A stretch of 64,000 nt of DNA. Origin: Molanna angustata (Eukaryota > Arthropoda > Insecta > Trichoptera > Molannidae). Positions 10,992-22,284 of this stretch are shown here, one piece after another. The translations under genes were made by a program, and so were the position numbers. The stretch lies in contig OY754978.1 of NCBI GenBank assembly GCA_963576475.1, forward strand, positions 19,041,678-19,105,677, given 5' to 3'. Numbering within the stretch: position 1 is the first letter of the stretch; every line of letters begins with the position of its first letter. The notes under the pieces were generated by a model, which saw only the letters and a program-made list of their open reading frames with translations, was not told the DNA's origin and made no database searches.

Positions 10992-11092
10992 TTTTTTAAC
11001 AGATTTTTAATTATCTCAATAGAGACGAAGTTGGAATATTTATTGTAGGAGAACCGGGAAATCAAGGCACCTACAGGGCTTACGACCTGTCA
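10992..11092 (-). repeat. Repeat R, left arm of a perfect 101-bp inverted pair
   Basis: The reverse complement of this segment equals 11292-11392 with no mismatch that I can find. It holds the family core TCCAACTTCGTCTCTATTGAGAT and CAGGTCGTAAGCCCTGTAGG. Beyond the arm (to about 11150), family homology continues with GTTTACG and CTTTATGCGCTTGCGCAACG, shared with 58795-58840. Confidence 0.75.
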
Positions 11093-11291
11093 TCGGCTGG
11101 TTTACGTGATCACTTTATGCGCTTGCGCAACGTTCACCAATTATGCCTTTTAATGAGATCCCTATCAATTCAATTTTGAAAGTTCTATATATTGTAATAC
11201 TGAAATTCTTTTCGCTTGAAAATAAGGAATTTTTACTACAGCCATCTATGGGTGAAATTATGAACAACAATCTTATTATTTTTATTTATAT

Positions 11292-11463
11292 TGACAGGTC
11301 GTAAGCCCTGTAGGTGCCTTGATTTCCCGGTTCTCCTACAATAAATATTCCAACTTCGTCTCTATTGAGATAATTAAAAATCTGTTAAAAAATATCTTTG
11401 ACTCCCGACAGGGAAAAAAATCCAATGTTTGCGCATATGCAATACCTAATAAAAATATTCGAT
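11292..11463 (+). repeat. Repeat R, right arm and continuation
   Basis: Bases 11292-11392 are the inverted partner of 10992-11092. The continuation CCCGACAGGGAAAAAAAT, GCGCATATGCAAT and ATTCGAT matches 48130-48195, so the family extends beyond the inverted arm. No coding content was recognised. Confidence 0.7.
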
Positions 11464-11644
11464 TAAATATGTTTATTAGAGAACATTGAATTCTGGGTGT
11501 CGCAGGGATCTTATCAGGGATCTATTCTTTTCGTTTTGTATATTGAAGAATTCATATCATAATCAAAAACCAAAGATCGTCTTTACCTAAAATCATGCAA
11601 TATTGACACTAAAGAATTGCATTAAAGACGGTTTATAAGAGACT

Positions 11645-11865
11645 CTTAGGTCGGAACGCTGAGTCCTACCTAAGTGCTAAATTCTAAATACTAACCATGT
11701 TTTCATTGCACAGTCGCTCACTTTAGTTAGGAGATCACGTGGCTTCCTAACTGGAGGATGCTACGACGTTTTTCTATGAGAATTGCATTGCAGACACATA
11801 ATTATCTAAATACTTAGCGCATGCGCATCGGCGTAAACTAACATTTGCGAATAGGCATGATGACT
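11645..11865 (+). repeat. Interspersed repeat B, copy 1
   Basis: It shares long blocks with 48935-49140: GAGTCCTACCTAA, CTAACCATGTTTTCATTGCA, CAGTCGCTCACTT, ATCACGTGGCTTCCTAACTG and AAATACTTAGCGCATGC. The downstream part of the family is absent here but present at 48935-49235 and 14638-14740. The class is unknown. Confidence 0.6.
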
Positions 11866-12125
11866 AATTTTGAAAAACTATCTCACGATGTTTTTACGCA
11901 TTCACTGTTTTCAAATATATATACATTTCTACATAAAATAAAGGTTTAGTAGCAAAAATCGCCATTTTAAAATCAAATTTGACATTTACGCCAAAAAAAG
12001 CTTGTAGTATCATGGCGGCTGCCGACCCTGACGGTGACGTCATGGTATCGTAAACTGCATATCACTACTATATGTAATATATGTGTTCTAAGACGATTTG
12101 TGTATTTATAATCAATTCAAAAGTG

Positions 12126-12300
12126 CATAAGTGTTGTGCGGTCCCTAAATGTACAAACACGACGAAAAAAACACCGACTGAGGTATTTGTTTTCGTCCCA
12201 CGCGAAAAAAAGAGAAATAAGTGATTAAATTTCGCACGGCGAGACACAAGTGAATTTTATTAAGTACGCGTTTACAATGAAGTACAGTATTTGTTCCCCC
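12126..12300 (+). pseudogene. Decayed THAP-type zinc finger
   Basis: The plus-strand frame gives HKCCAVPKCTN, then TEVFVFVPRE, a position where the conserved tryptophan codon is TGA (about 12222), then NFARRD. This matches the N-terminal half of a THAP domain (C2CH zinc module: CxVPxC, W, then C..H). The downstream CxxH pair is not readable because of stops near 12260. THAP domains bind DNA and occur at the N-terminus of P-element transposases and of host proteins. Whether this came from a transposon or a host gene cannot be decided. Upstream sequence with CATGGCGGCTGCCGACCC and TGACGTCA may be remnant promoter. Confidence 0.65.
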
Positions 12301-13005
12301 ACTTTTAGCTCTCAATAATATAATATTTACCATTATTTAGGCAATAAGCATATAAAGAACTTCATTAATGTCCAAACGTCAAAATAGGCCATCATAAGTT
12401 TCCCGCGTATGTTTTTAGCTTATGAACACATAATGTAGAGAGAAGAAGGAGCATATTTTATCGATTTTCGAGATGTAAGTTGTATTTAAATTACAGATAA
12501 ATAAAGTACTTATATGTACTTATTATTAAGTTTTTACGTTTCGAAATTCTGATGAACAAAAGTCTTTGTTCGACGCAAAGAAATATCCGACCATCAAAAG
12601 TTCCATTCTAGTTAAGAGTAGTTAAGACAGGCAGAAAAATAACTACTATGGCTGCTATTGCTAAAAATAACGATAGCAGATAAATATAGCTTGTTATGAA
12701 CACAATACAAATAACGAGTGCTATGTAATAATTCGTATGCTGCTAAAATTGTAACGATGTTTTAAAACGCATGCTTCGCGTAATCGCCGTCGTTTCGCAA
12801 ATCGCTTCATTGCATGAAAAAAATATAGCTTGCTAGTTTAGTTTGGCAGTGACCAGCATCATAACATGTCGAACGTTCGTCAGCTCACCATCGCGTGACA
12901 AAATTGTAGAATACTAAAACTAAATTAGTTTACCATACGTTGCGAGCGTTCATTATTTATTTATTTATTCAATAAAAACTAAGTTACATACAAAATACAA
13001 TTAAC
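12301..13005. other. No gene recognised
   Basis: AT-rich. The phrase ATAGCTTGTTATGAA occurs near 12684 and again near 14366, hinting at a shared repeat. No coding signal was seen. Confidence 0.4.
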
Positions 13006-13008
13006 ATA

Positions 13009-13601
13009 GGCCCGATATTACAGTCGGCCCTCAACTCATTGAGTTTGCCAAACTGTTATGTTGATTAATGTTAAGGGGAGATTGAATCCATTTCCGTATT
13101 ACAGTGCAATATGACATGTCAGTTACTAAATCTTCAATTATAGACATATTTCACTTTTTCTGTGGTTATTATCTGTCAAATTTAAATAACCTCAAATAAT
13201 ACGAAATACAAAACGGGACGCTACGACTTTAAATACCATTGTTTTATTATCCAACATGGTAAATTGAATTTTTTTTTCACCAAAATAATGCTTTTAAATG
13301 CCCGTGTTCGTTTCAATACGGCTGTCAGTTTGTTTTGTTGTGTGGCGCCACCTTCGATACAACACTGAAACTACACACGTTGCCTAACGCCTCTAGTGAT
13401 AGAAACTGAAACTACACGAGTTGCCTAGCAAATGACAGTTGACTCACAGTTAAGTACTTAATCTGCCAGAAACGTTGAGTTAAATATTTGTCGTTTTAGT
13501 GACGTATTTGAGGGAAGATTAGGTCTAAACGGACACTGTAATACGCTATATTTTTGTAAAACTTGAGTTTAGCTCTTAAACTGACACTGTAATACCGGCC
13601 C
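13009..13601. mobile_element. 593-bp MITE, PIF/Harbinger-like, TSD ATA
   Basis: Imperfect terminal inverted repeats: left GGCCCGATATTACAGT, right (reverse complement) GGGCCGGTATTACAGT. Direct repeats ATA lie at 13006-13008 and 13602-13604. A second, internal inverted pair carries CGTATTACAGTG (13094-13105 and the complement near 13532-13543), so the box GTATTACAG(T) occurs four times. There is no transposase. A 3-bp duplication and GG-rich termini suggest PIF/Harbinger, by inference. A much smaller relative may be 52979-53085. Confidence 0.65.
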
Positions 13602-13799
13602 ATAGTGTCCCCCGATAGGTAGGCGAGTATCTAGGTAAATTGAAACTATTTGCTTTGATGAATACTTGTTCCATTTATATTTAATTTGTTTTAGTTTTAA
13701 GTATCTAATTAAAATATTAATATATCGATAACACCAAAATAAACATAGTCCAGACCGACAATTAATGCGTATATTGTATTGAAGACTATCAGAAGAATT

Positions 13800-14012
13800 G
13801 ACGCGACCATACTATGACGTCGTGCGCTCTGATTGTTTTTTCTCATAAAATGGCGGACTAACACATTTTGTATTTTTATATTTATAATATTATTATTATT
13901 CACTCCTATAAATTAAAAAAAAAACATTTTTTAAATCTTTATAACCTATTTTATTTTTTAAAATCATAATTTCAATGATTTTTTTCTTACAGTCATCACA
14001 CCTATTACATAT
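13800..14012 (+). repeat. Direct repeat unit 1 (pairs with 14437-14640)
   Basis: Shared blocks include TGACGTC, GCGCTCTGATTG, CATAAAATGGCGGAC, TTTTGTATTTTTAT, AAATCTTTATAAC, ATAATTTCAATGATTTTT and TCATCAC. Identity is high but not perfect. Unit spacing is about 635 bp. Confidence 0.6.
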
Positions 14013-14436
14013 TTTAATATATTAATCATAATATGTATATGAATCATAACAGTTATCCCATATGTATATTAGATTCATCATAATACATTGTGTATTTCCA
14101 TTTCAACCTCATGTAACACTGTACAACTCCCACAAACAATATAATTACATCATTTTATTTTATAATCAAGCAATGAAAGCCACCAAGTTATTTATTTCTG
14201 AAACGTTAAATATTCTCCACCACGTTACAATACTCGGTGCGTGTTATAACAGATGCGTCAACGATTCAATAGAGCGGATAGCGATATTATTTGGTTTATT
14301 GTCCCAAATAAACCAAATAAATCAATAAATAAAAATAGCATGTTAAAAATAAGCAGCATATTCCATATAGCTTGTTATGAAAAAAATAGCCATTTCGAAC
14401 AACACAACAGTTGACAGTAACAAACACAATTGACAG

Positions 14437-14640
14437 TGACAATATGGTGACGTCATGCGCTCTGATTGGTGTTTCACATAAAATGGCGGACAAACATATT
14501 TTGTATTTTTATTTTAATAATATTAATATTATTCGCTCTTTTAAAATGAAAATAAATATATTTTTTCAAATCTTTATAACATATTTTATCTAATAAAATC
14601 ATAATTTCAATGATTTTTTCTTACTGTCATCACGCCTATT
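14437..14640 (+). repeat. Direct repeat unit 2 (pairs with 13800-14012)
   Basis: Same blocks as 13800-14012. It runs directly into a repeat B segment at 14638, so the two may belong to one composite element. Confidence 0.6.
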
Positions 14641-14740
14641 GTCAAAAAGTAAGGTTGATTGCGAGGAATCTTACGAGTGGTTTAACACTAAAATACGAGA
14701 TTTTTTCGGTGGACGATGATTTTATCGGCTTCTAAGAAAC
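14638..14740 (+). repeat. Interspersed repeat B, 3' fragment
   Basis: TGTCAAAAAGTAAGGTTGAT, GCGAGGAA and ACGAGTGGTTTA match 49138-49190 of the longer B copy. Confidence 0.55.
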
Positions 14741-16190
14741 GAGTGGATTGTGGCCAACGTTAAACTCCTCACTAACAAGTCATCCTATAAAGTGTTCAAA
14801 TTTTGTATGGAAAATATTCAGAAATGAATTTGTTAAATTATTTTTTTATTTAAATATTTTATCACGAAACCTTGATAATTCTTTAATGCCAAAAAAGTAC
14901 TTATTAATTTATTTTGATTGTATAAAAGCACTAAAATAACTTGGATCAGCGCTACAGACCCAAGAACTGTGTTGAAATAATGTGCTTCAAGAAAAATATC
15001 TAGTAATAAATACTTTAGTATTTATTTATTTAATAATGGTTTGATTTCATAAACCGGCATACCTTGATTGTAGTTCAACTATAAACGGGCCCCCAAAGTT
15101 GAATAAATTATCATACGTGAAGTTCACACCTTCAGTACCTATAAACTTAAAAGTTTTAGAGGTTAATTCTTATAAATATTATAAAACAGTATAGTTTGCA
15201 TTCAATTGAGGTATTTAAGGAACTCTATATTAAAACGTATATAAAAACACTCATTGTATCGTAGTTGTTTATTAAAAGCAGCTTTTGTGCACAATTCAAT
15301 TTTTGACTTGTAAATTATGATTAATATATAAATATTCGTAAATTGAATGGTGTATGATAGCATCAAAGTGCTGTTTAAAATGACTAAATATAAACATTAA
15401 AACTCTATAGTGATATTATCAAAACAAATTTATGAAAAAATGCTATTACCCATTTATGAAAGCAATATCGTTAAACAAATTATATACGTCCCTTTAAGCC
15501 ACGGCGTAATAATAATATGTAAGTCTTAAACTAGGTGATAAAAAATAATGAAAAAAAACCTTTACATTAAGTGCATCGCGATACGCTACATAACGCTTTA
15601 AAATGAAATATCTATAAAAGTTAACCTTATTTTCTTATTGTTAATTTGATGTGAGTGAAAAAAACACAAAAGACTAGTGCTCGGTTTTTAAACGTAATAA
15701 TATTTCGAAATAATTAAGTCATATTGATAAAAGAGGTCTAAAAGTAAATATTAAAATTAACTGAGCTTTAACAGTTTAGATACTGTTTTTGTTGGATGTG
15801 GGTATTTATTTAGCAATGATCTTTACACGAAAAATAATATAAAATTTAAAAAAATTCAGCACAACAATATTAAAAAATGACAATAAGTATCTATCTACAT
15901 CACAAAAATTTAAGATGAGTATATTATTAAAGTCGTTTTTTTTAATTGTCTAGTTGTTGTTTTGAAAATGAACATAAATATTTTATAGTTGGAAGATACT
16001 GCCAAGTGGCCAATTTTGTACAGTTGTTTGTAGGTACATACATTTGATAAATAAATGTATGAAAAGAATATTTAAGTAGCTATATGCAAATTTTCAAATA
16101 TTGGAAAAAAGCGTAAGAAGCACAGTTTAGAAAATTGATTGGTAAAACATACTCAGAAAATATGATTGCAACTTCAAAAAAAAGTAGTAA
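14741..16190. other. No gene recognised (1.4 kb)
   Basis: Strongly AT-rich with no open frame above background, no clear inverted repeats and no element termini that I could see. Confidence 0.45.
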
Positions 16191-16199
16191 TTGTAATAT

Positions 16200-16500
<301 letters not shown>

Positions 16501-16526
16501 ACATACCTACTTTTACCGTTTTATTA

Positions 16527-16724
16527 TCCAACTGTCGATTCGTTCATAAGAATTCAATTCTCTTAATGAATCGACATTATTAAGCCAAGATGCGTGTACG
16601 AAGGAAAATTTTGTATGGTGTAGTGGACTTTTTGCATGCTAATAACACCAACTAGAGGCCTCGCAGCATATATGTTCCCATACATGGATTTACTCAGAAT
16701 TCGGAGTAGAACATTTTTTGTGAG

Positions 16725-16784
<60 letters not shown>

Positions 16785-17586
16785 CTGTGTGTCTGTGTGT
16801 CTGTGTGTCTGTGCGTCTGTGTGTCTGTGTGTCTGTCTGTCCCCCCCTTATTACTTTTGATCCGCTCAATTCACAGATCTCAAATTTTCAGAATATATAA
16901 TCAGTTATAGGCTTACAAAACTTTTATACTCAGAATTGTGAATTTTTGTTTCAGTCAGGTGTAATCAACATTTGAAATTTTGGTTAATTTTTCCATATAT
17001 CTCCGAAACCATAAAAGCTAGAACGCTGAAAATTGGTATAAACATAGAAAAATACAAAATATCAAATGAGTTTTTTCAGAAAAATTCCAGGGTTTCTCAA
17101 ATATTTTTTATTAAGAAAAATATTTTTTTTATGATAAATTTATGAGTTTAACTGCCTATATTTCCATTTTTTTTTAAAATATCGAAAAAAGCCGAAACAC
17201 CCCAACTAGATAATTTAATTTTCTATAAAAAATATCAACATTGTATTAGCACATCCCAATTTTTTTTTAACAATTTTTATAAAAATTGAATTTAGTGACG
17301 ACATTGCTTCATACAATTTGTATGGCAGTCGCTTATACACAATATGTAAGAAGACTTAATAGTTTGATAGGTTCTTAATATCCAAACATACATCATGCTG
17401 TTTTCATATTATATTCCGGGTAGGAAAAGAGGACTGACCTCCATACTGTCCTATCTTGACATACATACCAACATGTGTTAAAATTTTCAATAATTTGGAT
17501 TTATGGGTTTATAGTTTGATTCTTATTCTTCAACTATACATACTATCGCTATCGACAGTTGGATTTCATGTGTTACATGCAACTAG
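16527..17586 (+). mobile_element. Helitron/Helentron-like non-autonomous element
   Basis: The 5' end TCCAACTGTCGATTCG follows an A. The 3' end reads ATCGACAGTTGGAT, then CATGTGTTACATG (5-bp stem, 3-nt loop), then CAACTAG followed by T. A TC start, a CTAG end preceded by a hairpin, and A/T flanks are Helitron features. The subterminal inverted pair (TCCAACTGTCGAT / ATCGACAGTTGGA) is more typical of Helentron-type derivatives. Related copies: 30535-31304 (+), 29690-30340 (-), 61985-62215 (-, fragment). No Rep/helicase ORF is present. The family is inferred from termini only. Confidence 0.5.
16728..16848. repeat. (GT)n / (GTGTGTCT)n microsatellite
   Basis: A perfect GT run of about 50 bases changes into GTGTGTCT-type units ending in a C run. 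It lies inside the Helitron-like element. The other copies have a short GTCTGTGTGTC-like stretch at the same place, so the array probably expanded from an element-internal seed. Confidence 0.9.
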
Positions 17587-17629
17587 TATGTAAAAAAAAT
17601 GTTTATAGTATAAATAAACAGAACCCAAG

Positions 17630-18254
17630 TTGGAAACTAAATGGGGTATCCAAAAGACACGATGTTGTAAAAAAGTCCCAACCTTTCGTATTATCATGTT
17701 GCAGACCACGTTGTCAATTATTTTTTTTCCACCAAATTGCCGTTATTTTTCTCTGCAGGTTTCACCAAGGCCTCGCCTAAGAGCCCTACCATCCGAAGAG
17801 TCGGCGTTCATTAGTCGTCTATTAAGCTCGATCGGGACTGACATCAAATTTGGTCCCAGCAAGACGGAGACATGCAAAAAAGTTATTTTCATTAGTGGGG
17901 ATGCTGTGAATGGTCTTGAAGAGCGACTACCTTTTTCGGCGAGGAGTCCTGATTCAGTTTTTTTGTGCATTTTTTGGGGATAAGGATTGTAAGATTGGAT
18001 TGCTTTGCTTAACAATGGGGAGTATAACAAGACGATGAGTGCTCTTCGACATCTCAAAAGCCAGGCTTAATGATCCGAGCTTAAACTGTAATGGGCAAGG
18101 TGTATGTATGATGCCATTAATTATTGTGGATATGCGTAAGTCCCTACAACGTTACATGGTTTTTGCTCGAGTAGCGAACGAGTGGTTTGCCTATAAGCAA
18201 AATAACGTGGTATATAAAAACCCAGACATCGTTGAGGGTAAAATGTTTCATTAA
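17630..18254 (+). other. GC-richer segment with an exon-like look, unassigned
   Basis: A good polypyrimidine tract and acceptor (TTTTTCTCTGCAG, ending near 17758) precede about 200 bases that are open in two plus frames and in one minus frame (17743-18057). Base composition is higher in GC than the flanks. I recognise no protein family in any frame. It could be a decayed exon, a retrotransposon piece, or chance. No start, donor or second exon could be linked. Confidence 0.2.
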
Positions 18255-18479
18255 TTTTTATAATTAGGCTGAATAATTAAACATTTTTTTGGTAGGTATA
18301 TGTACGATAAAAAAATATATGTTTTGTTCGAGGAAAAATGATTCAAATGCTTGTAAAAGAAATGTTTGCCAATAAACTGCTAGCTCTAGATCAGGATTTT
18401 CTATTTAGGCAGCAGTCATTATATCTGTTCGCATTATAAAATATGGTGGAATAAATAAAATACGAATTCAAATTTTTAT

Positions 18480-18710
18480 GTGCTTCATATAATAATATAT
18501 GTATTAATATTATTATTATTTCATTTATTTGCATTTAATTTTATTTATTTTATTTAACTACATTTTTTTTTATTTATTTATTTACATTATTTATTTAATT
18601 TATATTATTATATTTTATTTATGTAATTATATTATTTATATACTTTTTTGTATATTTATTAATATATTTTATTCATTTATTTAAATAAATCTTTATATTA
18701 CCTACAATAC
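18480..18710. repeat. AT-rich imperfect (TTTA)n low-complexity tract
   Basis: Successive TATTTATTT and TTAATTTATA blocks with no fixed period. Confidence 0.75.
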
Positions 18711-18816
18711 AAATAAATCTATATATTATCTTTAGTTACATATAAACAATTAAACTTATCCCCAAATGTTACTAGTCAATCAGGTTTAATATTATTTTTA
18801 TTTGGATATTATAAGT

Positions 18817-18910
18817 AGAACGAAAGAGGTGGTTGAATGAAAGAATGAACGTTGGACGACTGACTATAAAAATATACAGGGGTGTAAGAGATGGAGTGAA
18901 TTGTATTGAA
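18817..18910 (+). pseudogene. Short fragment of YADD-family RT
   Basis: One plus-strand frame reads ERMNVGRLTIKIYRGVRDGV, aligning with ERMNDERLTKKIYMGVRDGV of the copy at 2793-3626. About 30 codons survive. Confidence 0.65.
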
Positions 18911-19052
18911 GATTGAGACAAATAATTAAAATTAAGTACAAATAACGAAATAGTTTTTAATTTTTGATAAATTTAATATATCAATGAAGAAAAAGCGGGA
19001 ACATAATATTATAATCATAAAAGAACATTAACTTGAAAAGTTTTATATTAAA

Positions 19053-19520
19053 CTAGTAAAACCCGGCAGACGTTGTCCTGCCTGTTTAATTATTTAGTTG
19101 TTCGGTATGTTTCCTTTTTATCACTTAACATTCTTATTAATTCCGTATTTTTTCCCTTCCATTCCTACAGTCCCTTCCGTCTCTATTCATTCATTCATTT
19201 AAATTTTATTTAATTATTCAAACAAATATAGGTAGGTACTTGAACCTTTTGCATTATTCCAGTTTTATATAATATACCATTTTATGTATGGGTATATAGG
19301 ATTTTTGCTGAACAAACCCACTAAGTATCAATTCAATACCAACTTTTTTTCAATTTTTTTTGTGAGATATCGAATAAATAAATAAATAAATAATAATGCA
19401 TATACCTTTTCCAGAATGAGTTGAACAAATTCCCAAAGTTTCATCGCAATCGGATGTTTGGTTTGGGAGTTAAACGGACGCATACAAATATACGTAAATT
19501 CATTTTTATATATATAGATA
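19053..19520 (+). mobile_element. Repeat Y copy
   Basis: It starts ACTAGTAAAACCCGGCAGAC, then CCTGCCTGT. A weak CAGTCCCTTCCGTC minisatellite trace lies near 19165. It ends with CAAAGTTTCATCGCAATCGG, GGGAGTTAAACGG, CATACAAATATACG and TATATATATAGATAG. It is shorter than the copy at 40493-41095 because the ~115-bp units are absent. Confidence 0.6.
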
Positions 19521-19889
19521 GTTTAAGATGACGGAACATTTTTCTATATGAATACAACTTGTCTTCAATATTTTGTGAGGATTTTTAACATTCAGAGACG
19601 ATATTTTATTATTCCATTGTTTCAAATACAATCGTTAAAAAAAAATTAATAAAACCTTTTATATTTTATCGCCAATAATCGTTGAATGGTTGAATAAGCA
19701 CCCCTCATGAGATGAAATGTTATTTAATTATATTGGGTTCAATTTTAAACGTTCATTTTAAAGTATGTATTGTTTACAAATTGATATTACATAAAAAAAT
19801 ATTATGTATACCTACTCGTATACCTATGTCACAGGCCGATCGTTAAATTCGCCAGGTCATGATTTTTGTATACATTTCGTAGAACACCT

Positions 19890-20015
19890 TTTCTTGCATT
19901 CCTTCATAACTTCACGGCATGTGGGGCAACCAGCGACAGGTATGAGGGTGTATATTACCCTATAAAGGTAAGCACGACACATGCGTGTATTATACCCTCA
20001 CACCAGTCTCTTCTC
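19890..20015 (+). repeat. Repeat Z copy
   Basis: It contains GGCATGTGGGGCAACCAGCG, ACCCTATAAAGGTA, ACGACACATGCGTGT and CCCTCACACCAGTCTC, related to 3905-4185. Confidence 0.5.
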
Positions 20016-20019
20016 ACTT

Positions 20020-20318
20020 ATTTATTTATTATTAACAATACAACGAGGAAGTTACAAATACAATTACATATTAGAGCTAGAAGTTAAGTGCATGTGTACA
20101 TATGTATGTGTGTGTATGTGTATTATTTATTGATAAGTATTGTAATTGATAGGGTATGATGAACACCTCACTAGCAAGTCCTGTGCCGAGGTGTTCATTT
20201 CAACAGTTGTGTGACATAGATAGTACATCATGTATAGAGTTCTTGAATTACATTATAAATCAAATAATTACTGAGAAAAAATGTGAAGTTTAATTATATT
20301 TGATTGGGTGTAATTATG
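20020..20318 (-). repeat. 3' UTR of a CR1/L2-type non-LTR element (family X)
   Basis: It continues the minus-strand ORF end at 20319 and finishes in an AATAAATAAATAAG tail. It includes CATACCCTATCAATTACAAT and TTGTTAATAATAAATAAATA. A second copy of this 3' end lies at 28274-28465 and is split from its tail by the foldback element. Confidence 0.65.
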
Positions 20319-20600
20319 TTACTGATTTGTTCTGAACCGGTGTTGTATATCCATGCTGTTATGTGTTTTTTTGTATTTTTGCGACGATGTGTTTTGTGGT
20401 AGCAGTTTTAGTGAGGTTGGTAGGCAATTATGTAGTTTGATGGCATAGTATTTAAAGTGTCTTTGTCCATGAGTAGTTTGTAACTTCGGGATATTTATTG
20501 TGTTGGTGATAGAGGATCTTGTTGTTCTTGGAGGTTGTGTACTGTGTATAGTGGGTATGTTGTGTTTAAAATGGTATAGAAGTGCAGATCATGCGTAGAT
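20319..20600 (-). pseudogene. CR1/L2-type non-LTR RT C-terminus
   Basis: The minus-strand frame reads TTHGQRHFKYYAIKLHNCLP and then a basic tail, with a stop at 20321-20319. It parallels FGQRNFLYFGVKLYNELP at 7655-7868. No upstream RT motifs are found beyond about 20600, so the copy is 5' truncated. Confidence 0.6.
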
Positions 20601-20849
20601 CATACCTATAGTTGACGAAGTGTCATAACTTACTTAAACAAGGCAACTTTCTCAATGGTCGGTGATCTGCATTGATAAACTATGTAAGTTTTTTTGCCTG
20701 TTGTATATGACTTCGACACACAAAAGCGACGATTATTGATAAGAGTACTAAAGCACTTTTCTAAGCTGTGCCTCATACCTTATTTATTATATAACGTTTT
20801 TTTTTTGTATATCTTGATGTAGTTCTACAAAGAATCTGCGAAAAACATT

Positions 20850-20887
20850 TAGGGGCGTCACGATGTAAAAGTTTCGTGACGCCCCTA
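20850..20887. repeat. 14-bp perfect hairpin TAGGGGCGTCACGA
   Basis: Arms at 20850-20863 and 20874-20887 enclose a 10-nt loop. The arm is GC-rich against an AT-rich surround. It could be paired termini of a MITE that lost its interior. No target duplication was identified. Confidence 0.75.
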
Positions 20888-22261
20888 TCATTATTTGAGT
20901 TTTTAGGGTGATTCTTTAATGTGAAAAAATACAGAAATGTACCCATATTGAACATTGGTCCTTACTTTAATATATTGTTATCGAATCGAGGTAATAATTT
21001 AATGAGGCGTTCATTAAATTATGGGTATATTGTAAAATTACGTATCCTCTCCGTAGAAATTATCGGGTTTAAATTTTGTTAGCTGTATGATACGATGACT
21101 ATGTAAAGGTTGAAAAAACTTCGGCGTCATTTTTTGAGAAAGACAATGAGTGACGAAATCAATGTACTTAATTGATTAATCAACTAACGTTAGTTTCATC
21201 ATATTTTACTCCATTTAAACTGTCTATTTTGTAAGTTATAATGATACTACATGTATTTTTTATACCGCCGTTTAATGATAAGAAGATCATTGTAAAATAC
21301 TCCTGAATAATTAGTGGCTCTGTGAAACAACGTAGTTCATGATAATTTATTGAAGTAGGTACCTACCCAAAACTTGGGTATCATGTGGAGTGCATATTCT
21401 ATGAGTTTTAACATGATGTAGGTATTTTGTCATTAGTTTTGGCTAAGTATTTAGGTAGGTAGTTATTCACACCATTCATTTTTATATAAATATTCAGTCA
21501 ATAATATTATTATTTTCATTCCTTGTAATTACTATTTAATTTGAGTTTTTTTTATTTATTTATTCCTTGGATCTTAATGTATGTACTTTGGTGTTTAATT
21601 AACCTTTATTATATGTTTTTATTTTTCTTATATATTCTCTGCTACCATTGATATGTATAGATGTTATGAATGTTTATAAATTGTATTACTTTGGTTAAGT
21701 TTATGCTGTGTTATGTAATATTTTGTTTTATTAAGGGCTTTGAGCCGTGAATATCTCAATAAATAAGTAAATAATTTGTAAGCCTGACCCGTGAGATTTT
21801 TTTTATTTAAATAAATAATTAATCAATACATTATTAACAATCAAATTAAAACAACTATATTTTAGGTTAGTAAATCAAATGTATATATTGTCACTATGTA
21901 AATTATGTTACACCATACATGTTAATGTAGGTATATATCTTGACCACTTAATAGATTACAAATTACACCTGGGAGCTCATACCTATAATAATTATAATAT
22001 ATCATCCATTTGCAAGTTCGGTACAAACAAATCATTAATTTTGTACCGGAATGTCATAATTTAACTCCCTATGTAAGCATACCTATATGTATACATCAAC
22101 ATAATATTATATGGAAACGGTAAACCTGTGATGTATAATATATTGTTACATCTTAATTTTAATTTATATTTTACGTAGGACCATCAATGTTAAAACACAT
22201 GTTAAATGATCTAAACAATTTACAAAGTCAATTGATATATTTTATTAAATCGTATATGTTT
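20888..22261. other. No gene recognised (1.4 kb)
   Basis: AT-rich. The stretch 21540-21775 ends in GCCGTGAATATCTCAATAAATAAG and may be a retrotransposon 3' UTR with a tail, but no ORF end precedes it. Otherwise nothing is supported. Confidence 0.4.
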
Positions 22262-22284
22262 TAAAAGTCTGAAGTCGATGATAT

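Noticed and set aside
16636..16860. 74-codon plus-strand frame rich in Cys-Val
   Set aside because: Mostly the (GT)n array inside the Helitron-like element.
21540..21775. Retrotransposon 3' UTR ending AATAAATAAG
   Set aside because: Looks plausible by its tail, but no ORF end or second copy in the window supports it.
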